Assembly (NCBI GenBank): GCA_023458215.1 | Contig: JAEXAJ010000136.1 | Location: 62,001-126,000, forward strand | Length of the DNA stretch: 64,000 nucleotides | Origin: Bacteroidota bacterium | GTDB taxonomy: Bacteria; Bacteroidota; Bacteroidia; Bacteroidales; Bacteroidaceae | Reading direction: 5' to 3' | Shown: one piece after another, positions 41,101 to 49,105 of the stretch | How the letters are laid out: every line of letters begins with the position of its first letter | Numbering within the stretch: the stretch's first letter is position 1 | Made by a program: the position numbers and the translations under genes | Notes under the pieces: model-generated | Database searches by the model: none | The model's input: only the letters and a program-made list of their open reading frames with translations | Told to the model about the DNA's origin: nothing

Positions 41101-41202
41101 AGTAATATGTTCCAAGGTATCGACCCTGAAAAAGAAAACGGAAGAGTGGATGCTTACCCCGTGCTGCGCACATTCAACTTTGGTGTTAACATTAATTTCT
41201 AA
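38119..41202 (+). CDS. SusC-like TonB-dependent receptor (HTCS-controlled locus)
   Basis: A 1027-residue SusC-family transporter. The signal peptide has a long charged n-region and ends ATASAQ (about residue 41). Then come a carboxypeptidase-regulatory-like domain (about 48-125; GESIIGANVIEKGT), TonB box EVVVVGYGVQRK (about 130), plug (VDGVEMSLSAVPSSEIENISV; HGVILVTTKKGK about 240) and barrel to FNFGVNINF. It lacks an STN domain, consistent with control by an HTCS rather than by ECF sigma signalling. SusD follows 6 bases later. With GH20, GH2, GH3 and GH97 in the same locus, the cargo is probably a mixed oligosaccharide containing N-acetylhexosamine and galactose. Confidence 0.95.
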   Translation: MNVEKTSEKHGGFLYKRRPSSKLSALVALFIFLACATASAQSVQRKMITGIVTDQAGESIIGANVIEKGTSNGTITDIEGKFKLEVSEKGVIQVSFIGYTSYESPVGKQTNFNIKLQDDSQALSEVVVVGYGVQRKVTTTGAVSKVDGGELKKLSIPNAAKALQGQVSGLTIIDRGGVPGGDSPVIYLRGIGTTGNSAPLVLVDGVEMSLSAVPSSEIENISVLKDAASASIYGSRAAHGVILVTTKKGKAGKVNVSYNGTIGLQDRAIKAKQVSAREYMEMVNEALLNSGKAKGKYSPEDIDITESGTDPYKHAYNVWPDEVFKSTYITEHNLSVNGGNENARYMVSFNYLDQPGLTANTDFQRYNFRTSTEIQINKFIKLSSDLTYRHDDRLKPQRLGDALYRAWCMQPTTAARYENGDYALDGQNLSVLSFTDLDVVGEERYVADAVFGQAKVDIEPLKDLVFTGLVSLNGLWDRQKIHYKNHKYYNEEGKLITQANNPNSVEDARNNRYELTLRFLANYKKQLGEDHNLAFLYGMEQISYRNYWSKAQRKDLISDELPDVSLGSAASQFAEGKPEQRGLNSFFGRINYAFKDRYLFEANLRADGSSRFAKGHKWGIFPSFSAAWRVSEENFMKSLTFVDNLKLRASWGQTGNERIDNFLYVPQYTTENVIVNNSLSTAVYQKKMANPDITWETVEQTNVGIDFSLWNGLFFGELDWYRKDTKDILLALGIPRFIGLDAPMQNAGVVRNSGIETMLGFRKSFKDFKLTTSVNFSYNDNKWVDRGSDKRNINGWTIQAEGSPIHAFYIYKADGLIANDEELKEYKAKHKSDPRGMDVLKAGDVKFVDTNGDGEINAADRQIYRPNIPAFTFGLNVNAEYKGFDFSLFFQGTAGGNQFLEKEYVEGPNYEVFTGIHFRDRWTETNQRGDASMPRLEAANNRNSSNYNSFFLQDCSYLRLKNAQLGYTLPSKLVKKMGMNTLRLYVSGSNLLTFSNMFQGIDPEKENGRVDAYPVLRTFNFGVNINF

Positions 41203-41208
41203 TACAAC

Positions 41209-42888
41209 ATGATGAACGTTATGAAAATATATAAGAAAGCTTGGCTTTACGGAGCTCTTTGCCTCACCATGGGGCTCACAAGCGGATGCGAAAGCAACAT
41301 AGACCTTGACCCTCAGGGTATTATTACTGCCGAAGGCTATTTTAAGTCACAGGATGATTTTGAGAAGGCATTGAGTGGACTGTATGACCGCTTCCACTAC
41401 GACAACTATCCTTTCTGGATGGATGGCGTGACCGATAATGGTCTTATCAACCAAAGTTGGAACTGGGGCTACGACCTCAGCTTGGGTAACGGAAGTCCCA
41501 CTTCCAGCTTTTCGACCGACAAGTGGACGCGCAGCTACATCAGCATTCAGCGCGCTAACAATGTTATCAACAATATCGACCGCTTTCAGTGGCCTGGTGG
41601 TGCCACAGATGCTAATCGCAATCGTATTTTAGGTGAAGCAAAGGTTGTGCGGGCCTTTTTCTACCTCGACTTGTTGGGCAGTTTCGGCAGAATATTATTC
41701 TATACCGAAAACCCTGCCTCAGTAGCCGACAGCAAGAATCTGAAACAGGTGGAGGACATGAAACCCGTGTACGACTTCTTGTTGAATGATCTCAAAGAAG
41801 CCATTGACGGATTACCCGAGAAGGCTGCGCACAAATTCAAGATTGGTAAACCGGCTGCCCGTTTGCTTCGTGCCCGTATGGCTGCCTATGCAGCCGGCTA
41901 TCTGAAAGACAAGGCTTATTATAACACCACCCTCGAAGAAACTGCTTTGCTGGTAGCTTCAGCTCCTAAGTTGGGCGACTATAACAGCCTTTTCACCGAT
42001 GGTTGTGAGAAGATTGACGAAGTGATCTTGGCCAAAGGCTATACCATCGACAAGAAGAACGGCTGGGGCAATTGGTATAACCAATCCATCAATGGATATT
42101 GTGTTACTGTGCCTACCAAATCGATGGTAGATGCTTACGAATACCTGCAACCCCGCAACGAGAAACTTCCCTACGTGAATAAAGATCCGCGTCTTTATGC
42201 CAGCATCTACGTTCCCGGCATGAAGTTGCGCGACAGATACTACAACACTATTCCTAATAATGTTGTGACCAAGGATGGAAAAAGCTATTTCGACCCTGCA
42301 CAAGAGTATGGCGCTCTGCAAGATGCACCCGTATCGGTAGGCGATGCACCGGGCGAAGGTGGTGGTAGCGAATGGAACAAAACCTGTTCGGGTTTCTCTT
42401 GGAAGAAGTATTGCCAGGGATTGGAAACATGGACTACGTTCAACTCCTTCATTGTATTCCGTTATGCCGAAGCCTATCTGCTGAGAGCCGAAGCGCTGGT
42501 AGAAACCAACGGTGACATTACCGAAGCAAAGGGACTGATAAAGACTATCCGTGAGCGTGCCGGAAATACTAATGACATAGATAAGGCAGTGAAAGATCTC
42601 TATAACGGCAGTTTAATCAACCTCATTCGCAACGAGGCGCGCGTAGAGTTTGCCCATGAAGGAATGCGTTTCTTCGATATCCGTCGCTGGGACATCTTCC
42701 TCGATGTAATGAACAAGCCCATCGGTGGAGTAGAATATTACGTAAACACCGATGAGGGGCGCGTGAAAAAGGTACATGTACCGGCTGTACGTTCTACTTA
42801 TACCACGAAAGACTTCTGGTGGCCCATTCCGCAAGCTGAAATCGATGTGAACGAAGGACGCCTGACGCAGAATAAAGACTGGAAGTAA
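41209..42888 (+). CDS. SusD-like glycan-binding lipoprotein
   Basis: A 559-residue SusD/RagB lipoprotein (lipobox TSGC, Cys about 27), partner of the SusC 6 bases upstream. TPR-type helical blocks are visible (GEAKVVRAFFYLDLLGSFG about 143-161; RYAEAYLLRAEALVE about 420-434), as is the family C-terminal motif RVEFAHEGMRFFDIRRW (about 475-491). It recognises the imported oligosaccharide at the cell surface. It is followed by a stable hairpin and a 41-codon secreted-peptide gene. Confidence 0.95.
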   Translation: MMNVMKIYKKAWLYGALCLTMGLTSGCESNIDLDPQGIITAEGYFKSQDDFEKALSGLYDRFHYDNYPFWMDGVTDNGLINQSWNWGYDLSLGNGSPTSSFSTDKWTRSYISIQRANNVINNIDRFQWPGGATDANRNRILGEAKVVRAFFYLDLLGSFGRILFYTENPASVADSKNLKQVEDMKPVYDFLLNDLKEAIDGLPEKAAHKFKIGKPAARLLRARMAAYAAGYLKDKAYYNTTLEETALLVASAPKLGDYNSLFTDGCEKIDEVILAKGYTIDKKNGWGNWYNQSINGYCVTVPTKSMVDAYEYLQPRNEKLPYVNKDPRLYASIYVPGMKLRDRYYNTIPNNVVTKDGKSYFDPAQEYGALQDAPVSVGDAPGEGGGSEWNKTCSGFSWKKYCQGLETWTTFNSFIVFRYAEAYLLRAEALVETNGDITEAKGLIKTIRERAGNTNDIDKAVKDLYNGSLINLIRNEARVEFAHEGMRFFDIRRWDIFLDVMNKPIGGVEYYVNTDEGRVKKVHVPAVRSTYTTKDFWWPIPQAEIDVNEGRLTQNKDWK

Positions 42889-42928
42889 CGGTCTGGTGAC
42901 GAGGTATTAGTTAATAGTATAAATGTGG

Positions 42929-42960
42929 ACCGTTATATTGTAAAAAAGCGATATAACGGT
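42929..42960 (+). terminator. Hairpin after SusD (attenuator or mRNA stabiliser)
   Basis: ACCGTTATATTG (42929-42940) with CGATATAACGGT (42949-42960): a 12-base stem with one G-U pair and an 8-base A-rich loop. No T run follows; a second small hairpin (CTGTAT/ATACAG, 42962-42975) comes directly after. This fits partial termination or 3'-end protection rather than full termination. Confidence 0.55.
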
Positions 42961-42994
42961 TCTGTATTTATACAGGACATTAAAATAAATTACT

Positions 42995-43120
42995 ATGAAT
43001 AAGAAAGTAGGTTTAATGGTAGCAATGGGGCTGCTGGTATCGTACCCTTTATTAGCTAAAGATGGGCTGGCCAATACCGAAAATGGAAGCCTTGCTTTAG
43101 AACTTCAGGCTTTAGAGTAA
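42995..43120 (+). CDS. 41-residue secreted peptide, unknown function
   Basis: The ATG at 42995 opens a 41-codon frame ending TAA at 43120. The product has a textbook signal peptide (MNKKVGLMVAMGLLVSYPLLAK) and only about 19 residues after the predicted cleavage site, acidic and leucine-rich (ENGSLALELQALE). It sits between SusD and the C26 gene, 11 bases before the latter, in the same direction. It may be a true small exported peptide, the stump of a deleted enzyme gene, or a leader for the downstream gene. I do not recognise it. Confidence 0.5.
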   Translation: MNKKVGLMVAMGLLVSYPLLAKDGLANTENGSLALELQALE

Positions 43121-43131
43121 TCTGCTGGAAT

Positions 43132-43851
43132 ATGAAGAAAAGCAATAAACCGATCATCGGCATATCTACGGAAATTGATATTCCTGAAAGAATAGCTGTC
43201 AAAAGGAAATATGTGGATGCTGTTATTCGAGGAGGCGGCATCCCCATTCTTCTTCCTTTTACCGATAATGCAGAGATCCTTCAATCGGTCATTACTGCCA
43301 TTGATGGTTTACTTTTGACCGGAGGAAATGATATATGCCCTGCGCTTTATGGCGAAGAAGCGATTGCCGAATGCGCCGCTTTTGGTGTGGAAAGAGACGC
43401 TTTTGATTATACATTGTTAAGGTTGGCCTTGGCATGTAGAATTCCTGTGTTAGGCATTTGCCGGGGTATGCAGATAATCAATACTTACTTTGGAGGTACA
43501 TTGTATCAGGACTTGCCGACTCAATATCCCTCTGATGTATGTCATCGTTCTCAAAACACTGATGTGGTGGCAAGACATGATATACATTCTCCGGAAGGTG
43601 GCATATTGTATTCTATAACCGGAAAAGATTGTTTGGAAGTTTATTCTATTCATCATCAGGCAGTCAAGAAGATGGCTGACGGTTTTAAAGCTACAGCATT
43701 CTCGGCTGATGGTGTTGTGGAGGTTATAGAATCTGTTTCAGGTGATATATGGGGCGTGCAATTTCATCCGGAATTGTCGGTAGCTGATGGCAATAAAGAG
43801 ATGCTGCAAATATTCAGGCATCTTATTAATCAAACGAGAATAGAGAGATAA
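43132..43851 (+). CDS. Peptidase C26 / gamma-glutamyl-GABA hydrolase-like amidohydrolase
   Basis: A 239-residue class I glutamine-amidotransferase-fold hydrolase, like PuuD. The triad is visible: nucleophile Cys110 in GICRGMQ, and His212 and Glu214 in GVQFHPELS. The family motifs LLTGGNDICPALYGEE and YSIHHQAVK are also present. There is no signal peptide, so it is cytoplasmic. Relatives cleave gamma-glutamyl amide bonds. Inside a SusCD/glycosidase operon this suggests intracellular cleavage of an amide in the imported ligand, for example a glutamyl or amino-acid substituent, but that is inference. GH2 follows after 69 bases with a possible own -7 element (TATCTTTG, 43869-43876). Confidence 0.87.
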   Translation: MKKSNKPIIGISTEIDIPERIAVKRKYVDAVIRGGGIPILLPFTDNAEILQSVITAIDGLLLTGGNDICPALYGEEAIAECAAFGVERDAFDYTLLRLALACRIPVLGICRGMQIINTYFGGTLYQDLPTQYPSDVCHRSQNTDVVARHDIHSPEGGILYSITGKDCLEVYSIHHQAVKKMADGFKATAFSADGVVEVIESVSGDIWGVQFHPELSVADGNKEMLQIFRHLINQTRIER

Positions 43852-43920
43852 CTTTTAGATTAAGCAACTATCTTTGTGAAGAAAAATAGAACAACAGAAA
43901 TATCATAAAAAAGAATACCC

Positions 43921-46767
43921 ATGAAGAAACACTTATTTTTAGCATTTGCTTTACTATTCGGCATAACTACTTCTATGTCGGCAAAATCGGTTCCCACTAC
44001 CCGTTTGAATATGGATTTAAGCGGAAACTGGGCGTTTGCACTCGATCCGGATAACGCCGGAATAACCAAAGAATTTTGGAATGAGACGTTTGGAGAAACC
44101 GTACTGCTTCCGGGCACAACCGACACTAACCGGAAAGGGAAAGAGAATACCAACCGGAATGAAACGACCCAATTGTCACGACTCTATCGTTACGAAGGTC
44201 CTGCATGGTATTCCAAAGAAATTAATCTTTCCGCAGAATGGAAAGGAAAGGAGATTATGCTGTACCTGGAGCGTACTCGTCCTACTACCGTTTGGGTAGA
44301 TGGAAAATTAGTGGGTAAATGTGATTATTTATCCGTGCCTCATTGTTATAATCTGACTTCTTTCCTCACACCGGGAAAGCATAAACTAACGATCCGGGTT
44401 GATAATAAAGAAAGCATTCCTTCGCAAATACGCTCCAGTTCGCATTCGTGCACCGAGTCTACTCAAACAAACTGGAACGGTATTATCGGACGGATGGAGC
44501 TACAAGGGGTTAGTCCTGTGCACATTGCATCCATGCAAGTATATCCGCAGGTAGGAGACCGCTCGGTAAAGGTGAAGGTTGTTTTATCAAAGGCTCTCAG
44601 TAAAAGCGAGAAGTTAATGTTGAATGCGGAAGCTTTCAACACAACGAAACAACATCAGGCAAAAGCAATGGAATTCTCACTTGCCGCAGGTAAGAAAGAA
44701 TATGAGGTCGTATTTCCATTGGGCAAAGATGCTTTGTTGTGGAGCGACTATGCTCCGGTGCTTTATAAACTTTCTGCCGGTCTAGGTAAGCAAGATCAGT
44801 ACAGTGTGAACTTCGGTCTGCGCGAATTCAAGGCGGATGGAAAACAGTTTTCCATCAACGGTGAAAAAATATTCTTAAGAGGCAAGCATGATGCTTGTGT
44901 ATTCCCTTTGACGGCTCATACGCCTATGGGACTGCCCGAATGGCAACACTACTTTAAAGTATGCAAAGCGTACGGCATCAATCATGTCCGCTTTCACTCC
45001 TGGTGTCCTCCGGCAGCTTGTTTCGAGGCGGCCGATCTGGAAGGAATCTATCTGCAACCGGAACTTACCATCTGGGGCAGTTTCAAGAAAGATGCCGAAG
45101 AATTGATGGGCTTTTTATTGAGTGACGGTGAAAAGATTCAGCAAGAGTATAGCAACCATCCGTCATTCGTCATGTTTGCATTGGGTAATGAATTGGGTGG
45201 AGACATAGAAGTGATGAAATCATTTATAGATCGTTTCCGCGAATTGGAATCGCGCCATCTGTATGCTTACGGTTCGAACAACTTTCTAGGTTGGCGTGGG
45301 CATATAGAAGGAGAAGATTTCATGGTTACTTGTCGGGTAGGTGAGGGAGAAGGCTATTCAAGCCATGCTAGAGCATCGTTCTCGTTTGCTGATGCCGACG
45401 ATGGCGGCTATTTGAACCATACTTATCCCAACTCGGAGATGAACTTCGACGGTGCATTGGAGAAATCACCTGTACCGGTGGTTGGTCACGAAACAGGACA
45501 GTTCCAAATCTATCCTAACTATGACGAAATGAAGAAATACACCGGTGTATTGGCTCCCTGGAACTTTGAAGTATTCCGTGCACGGTTGCAGAAAGCAGGA
45601 ATGCTGAAACAGGCGGATGATTTTGTAAAGGCATCTGGTGCACTTTCTCTTCTGCTTTATCGTGCTGATATTGAGATGAACTTACGCACCAAGCAGATGG
45701 CAGGATTCCAGTTGCTTGATCTGCAAGACTATTCCGGACAAGGATCGGCTTATGTAGGTGTTTTGGATGCTTTTATGGATAGCAAAGGACTGGTTACTCC
45801 TGAGCAATGGAGAGAGTTCTGCTGTGAAGTTGTACCACTTTTCACAACTCCCAAGTTCTGCTGGACCGGCAATGAACAGTTGACAGGTAAAGTAGAAATA
45901 GCCAATTATAGCCCTAATTCATTGAATGGAAATAACCTCCATTGGGAACTGGTTTCCAACGGACAAGTCCTCGAAAAAGGGAAATATACGATTCCTGCCG
46001 GAACAGGATTGCTGGATGTAAGTGAGCTTTCTATTCAATTGCCCAATGTGGTGAAAGCATGTAAGGCAGCAATGAATCTGAAGATAGAAGGAACTGCCTA
46101 TAAGAATAGTTATCCTCTTTGGATATATCCGTCCACTCAACCGATCCATAAAGATGGAATTACAATGGCCCGTACATTGGATGATGAAGCTATCCGTACC
46201 TTACGTCAAGGTGGTAAAGTTCTGTTGTTACCTCGCCGGGAAGATTGCAGTGAAATAACAGTCGGCGGACTGTTTCAAAGTGACTATTGGAATTACCGTA
46301 TGTTCAAAAGCATTTGTGACCGTATCAAGAAACCGGCTTCTCCCGGTACCTTAGGTATACTGACCAATCCTGAACATGCTCTCTTTAAAGATTTCCCGAC
46401 GGAATTTCATACCAATTGGCAATGGTTCTCCATTATCAAGCATAGCTATCCTATGATTTTGGACAGAATGCCTTCGGATTATCTACCCGTAGTACAAGTT
46501 ATTGATAATATAGAAAGAAATCATAAACTCGGTCTGCTCTTTGAACTGAATGTAGATGGTGGAAAACTGTTGGTATGTATGGCCGATTTGGATGCCGTAC
46601 AAGATAAACCGGAAGGACGCCAATTCTATACCAGTCTGGTTAATTATATGCAATCTGCCGATTTTGCTCCAATCACTCGCATGACTGCCGACGAGGTAAG
46701 GAATTTATTTTCGACAGGAAGTAAAGTGAATCAGATTAAGGTGCTGGATAATATATCTTACGAGTGA
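43921..46767 (+). CDS. GH2 glycoside hydrolase
   Basis: A 948-residue exported GH2-family enzyme (signal peptide ends TSMSAK). It has an N-terminal jelly-roll sugar-binding domain (about 30-195), an immunoglobulin-like domain (about 195-300), then a TIM barrel. The acid/base is likely Glu424 in FALGNELGG and the nucleophile likely Glu524 in VVGHETGQF. The family region HVRFHSWCPP is clear. The C-terminal 300 residues are beta-rich. GH2 includes beta-galactosidases, beta-mannosidases and beta-glucuronidases. The blocks here do not match the LacZ or UidA signatures closely, so the specificity is open. Confidence 0.87.
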   Translation: MKKHLFLAFALLFGITTSMSAKSVPTTRLNMDLSGNWAFALDPDNAGITKEFWNETFGETVLLPGTTDTNRKGKENTNRNETTQLSRLYRYEGPAWYSKEINLSAEWKGKEIMLYLERTRPTTVWVDGKLVGKCDYLSVPHCYNLTSFLTPGKHKLTIRVDNKESIPSQIRSSSHSCTESTQTNWNGIIGRMELQGVSPVHIASMQVYPQVGDRSVKVKVVLSKALSKSEKLMLNAEAFNTTKQHQAKAMEFSLAAGKKEYEVVFPLGKDALLWSDYAPVLYKLSAGLGKQDQYSVNFGLREFKADGKQFSINGEKIFLRGKHDACVFPLTAHTPMGLPEWQHYFKVCKAYGINHVRFHSWCPPAACFEAADLEGIYLQPELTIWGSFKKDAEELMGFLLSDGEKIQQEYSNHPSFVMFALGNELGGDIEVMKSFIDRFRELESRHLYAYGSNNFLGWRGHIEGEDFMVTCRVGEGEGYSSHARASFSFADADDGGYLNHTYPNSEMNFDGALEKSPVPVVGHETGQFQIYPNYDEMKKYTGVLAPWNFEVFRARLQKAGMLKQADDFVKASGALSLLLYRADIEMNLRTKQMAGFQLLDLQDYSGQGSAYVGVLDAFMDSKGLVTPEQWREFCCEVVPLFTTPKFCWTGNEQLTGKVEIANYSPNSLNGNNLHWELVSNGQVLEKGKYTIPAGTGLLDVSELSIQLPNVVKACKAAMNLKIEGTAYKNSYPLWIYPSTQPIHKDGITMARTLDDEAIRTLRQGGKVLLLPRREDCSEITVGGLFQSDYWNYRMFKSICDRIKKPASPGTLGILTNPEHALFKDFPTEFHTNWQWFSIIKHSYPMILDRMPSDYLPVVQVIDNIERNHKLGLLFELNVDGGKLLVCMADLDAVQDKPEGRQFYTSLVNYMQSADFAPITRMTADEVRNLFSTGSKVNQIKVLDNISYE

Positions 46768-46800
46768 GAAACATTGTTTTCATTACGAATGCCTGTATTT

Positions 46801-46824
46801 ATTGTTCTTTTGTACGCAATTTGC
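46801..46824 (+). promoter_or_regulatory. Putative HTCS operator, copy C (upstream of GH3)
   Basis: ATTGTTCTTTTGTACGCAAT resembles copies A and B, with three bases fewer between the TTGT and GTACGC parts. The GTACGC core at 46812 is exactly 35 bases before TACATTTG (46847-46854), the same distance as in the other two copies. Confidence 0.55.
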
Positions 46825-46846
46825 CTTGATGAATTTTGCTTACCCG

Positions 46847-46854
46847 TACATTTG
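46847..46854 (+). promoter_or_regulatory. -7 promoter element of GH3 operon
   Basis: TACATTTG fits TAnnTTTG, 35 bases after the GTACGC core of operator copy C. It supports the GH3 start at 46871 and excludes the longer frame from 46802. Confidence 0.55.
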
Positions 46855-46870
46855 CAGGGGAGAATTGAGT

Positions 46871-49105
46871 ATGAAAGAACTTAAATATTTTAAATCTATA
46901 CCCATGATAAGAAGACTATTTGCACAATCATGCCTCATCGTTTTTGCGGTAGGGGCTATGGCACAAAACCAAGTGAAAGATGCCAAAATGAATCCTTTTA
47001 TTTCCAATCTGATGCAGAAGATGACATTGGAAGAGAAAGTAGGACAATTGAACCAATATGCCGGTGGCTTTGCTACCGGACCTAATAATACACGTGTCAG
47101 CCGTACGGACGATATAAGTAAAGGTTTGGTAGGCTCTCTGTTGAATGTATCGGGAGCAGCCAATACCCGTAAATATCAGGAGGCTGCCATGAAATCGCGC
47201 TTGCAGATACCATTGATTTTCGGGCTTGATGTCATTCATGGTTTCCGTACCGGTTTCCCTTTGCCGCTGGCCGAGGCCGCCAGTTTCGATCTCGATGCTA
47301 TTGAACGTGGTTCAAAGTGTGCTGCCAAAGAAGCTGCCGCTGCCGGGTTACACTGGACATTCGCTCCGATGGTAGATATCAGTTGGGATGCCCGTTGGGG
47401 ACGTGTGATGGAAGGTGCGGGCGAAGATCCATATTACGGGTCTAAAGTAGCTGCCGCGCGTGTGCATGGTCTACAGGGCAATGACTTGTCAAAAGAGAAC
47501 ACGATTCTTGCTTGTATCAAGCACTTTGCCGGATATGGGGCTGCTGCTGCCGGAAAGGACTATAATAGTGTGGATATGTCCATGGGGCAATTCGCCAATT
47601 TCTATATGCCACCTTACAAAGCCGGGGCTGAGGCAGGGGCAGCTACATTCATGAGCGCTTTCAATGATTTTAATAATGAACCTTCTACCGGAAGTAGCTT
47701 CTTATTGCGCGATTTACTGAAGAACCAGTGGGGATTCAAAGGATTTGTTGTTTCCGACTGGGGTTCGGTAGGTGAAATGATGAACCACCGTTACGCCAAA
47801 GATGAAAAAGAAGCTGCTTATAAAGGAATCACTGCCGGACTCGATATGGAGATGGAAAGCGGATGTTATGCCAAAACTCTGGTATCGCTGGTGAAAGAAG
47901 GAAAAGTTCCGATGGAGTTGGTAGATGATGCTGTCCGCCGTATTCTGGAGCAGAAATATAAACTCGGTCTGTTTGATGATCCTTTCCGTTATTGCAACGA
48001 AGAAAGAGAACGTACGGTTATCGGTTCCGAAGAATCACGCCGTGAAGCCCGTTATGTATCCGAACGCTCTATGGTTTTGCTGAAGAACGAAAACTCTGTA
48101 CTTCCGTTATCTCCATCCGTAAAGAAAGTAGCCCTGATTGGTGCGCTTGCCAAATCGCAGAAAGATATGTGTGGTGCATGGTCGTGTGCCGAGGTAAGTA
48201 AAGTAATCACTCTGCATGAAGCAATGGAGAAACGGGGAGTGACCGTCAATTACAGCGATGGCTATGATCTGAAGAGTAATGAAATCGTAAATCTGGAACA
48301 ATCTCTGGCTGCTGCCCGTCAATCGGATGTAGTGGTGGTAGCTATGGGTGAACAGGCTTGGGAGAGTGGCGAAATGCGTTCGAAGGGAGATATCTCCATT
48401 GCCCCCGGTCAGCAACAATTAGTAGCCGAATTGGTGAAAACGGGCAAACCGGTGGTGGTCTTGATGATGTGTGGTCGTCCGGTTATCTTCAACGAAGTGC
48501 GTCGTGATGCTCCTGCTATCTTATGCACTTGGTGGTTGGGAAGCGAGGCGGGTCCTGCTATCTGCAATGTTCTGTGGGGAGAGTATAACCCTTCGGGCAA
48601 ACTGCCGATGACCTTTCCTCAACACATCGGACAAATGCCTTTGCACTATCAGCAGAAAAGTACCGGACGTCCTACCGCCTTGGGTGGGTGGTGTGCCAAA
48701 TACATTGATATTTCGACGGAACCTGCTTATCCCTTCGGCTATGGTTTGTCTTATACCACTTTCGGCTATTCGGACTTGAAGTTGCTTCCGGGTAATGGCA
48801 AGGATATTCATGCACGTGTAGCGGTGACTGTAACGAATACCGGCAAATATGCAGGTGAAGAAGTGGTTCAGTTGTATGTTCGCGATGAAGTAGCCTCGAT
48901 TACCCGTCCTATCAAAGAATTGAAAGGCTTCGAAAAGATAGGATTGAAAGCCGGAGAAAGTAAAACCGTGACTTTCGATGTAAAAGACGAACAATTGGGC
49001 TTTTATGACAATCGCATGAATTATGTAGTGGAGAAAGGCGACTTCACCTTCATGATAGGTGGAAACAGCGTTGACTTGCAATCGGTGAAATACACGCTTA
49101 ACTGA
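46871..49105 (+). CDS. GH3 beta-glycosidase
   Basis: A 744-residue exported GH3 enzyme of beta-glucosidase type. The start at 46871 lies just after the predicted promoter; a further in-frame ATG at 46904 (MIRRLFAQS) would leave a shorter signal peptide. Domains: N-terminal TIM barrel (about 40-345) with nucleophile Asp296 in VVSDWGSV and the KHFAGYG motif; alpha/beta sandwich (about 375-580; GALAKSQKDMCGAWSC); C-terminal fibronectin-type domain (about 640-735). Domain order and length match periplasmic BglX-like enzymes. Its stop overlaps the next start (TGATG), so the protease gene is probably translationally coupled. Confidence 0.93.
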   Translation: MKELKYFKSIPMIRRLFAQSCLIVFAVGAMAQNQVKDAKMNPFISNLMQKMTLEEKVGQLNQYAGGFATGPNNTRVSRTDDISKGLVGSLLNVSGAANTRKYQEAAMKSRLQIPLIFGLDVIHGFRTGFPLPLAEAASFDLDAIERGSKCAAKEAAAAGLHWTFAPMVDISWDARWGRVMEGAGEDPYYGSKVAAARVHGLQGNDLSKENTILACIKHFAGYGAAAAGKDYNSVDMSMGQFANFYMPPYKAGAEAGAATFMSAFNDFNNEPSTGSSFLLRDLLKNQWGFKGFVVSDWGSVGEMMNHRYAKDEKEAAYKGITAGLDMEMESGCYAKTLVSLVKEGKVPMELVDDAVRRILEQKYKLGLFDDPFRYCNEERERTVIGSEESRREARYVSERSMVLLKNENSVLPLSPSVKKVALIGALAKSQKDMCGAWSCAEVSKVITLHEAMEKRGVTVNYSDGYDLKSNEIVNLEQSLAAARQSDVVVVAMGEQAWESGEMRSKGDISIAPGQQQLVAELVKTGKPVVVLMMCGRPVIFNEVRRDAPAILCTWWLGSEAGPAICNVLWGEYNPSGKLPMTFPQHIGQMPLHYQQKSTGRPTALGGWCAKYIDISTEPAYPFGYGLSYTTFGYSDLKLLPGNGKDIHARVAVTVTNTGKYAGEEVVQLYVRDEVASITRPIKELKGFEKIGLKAGESKTVTFDVKDEQLGFYDNRMNYVVEKGDFTFMIGGNSVDLQSVKYTLN

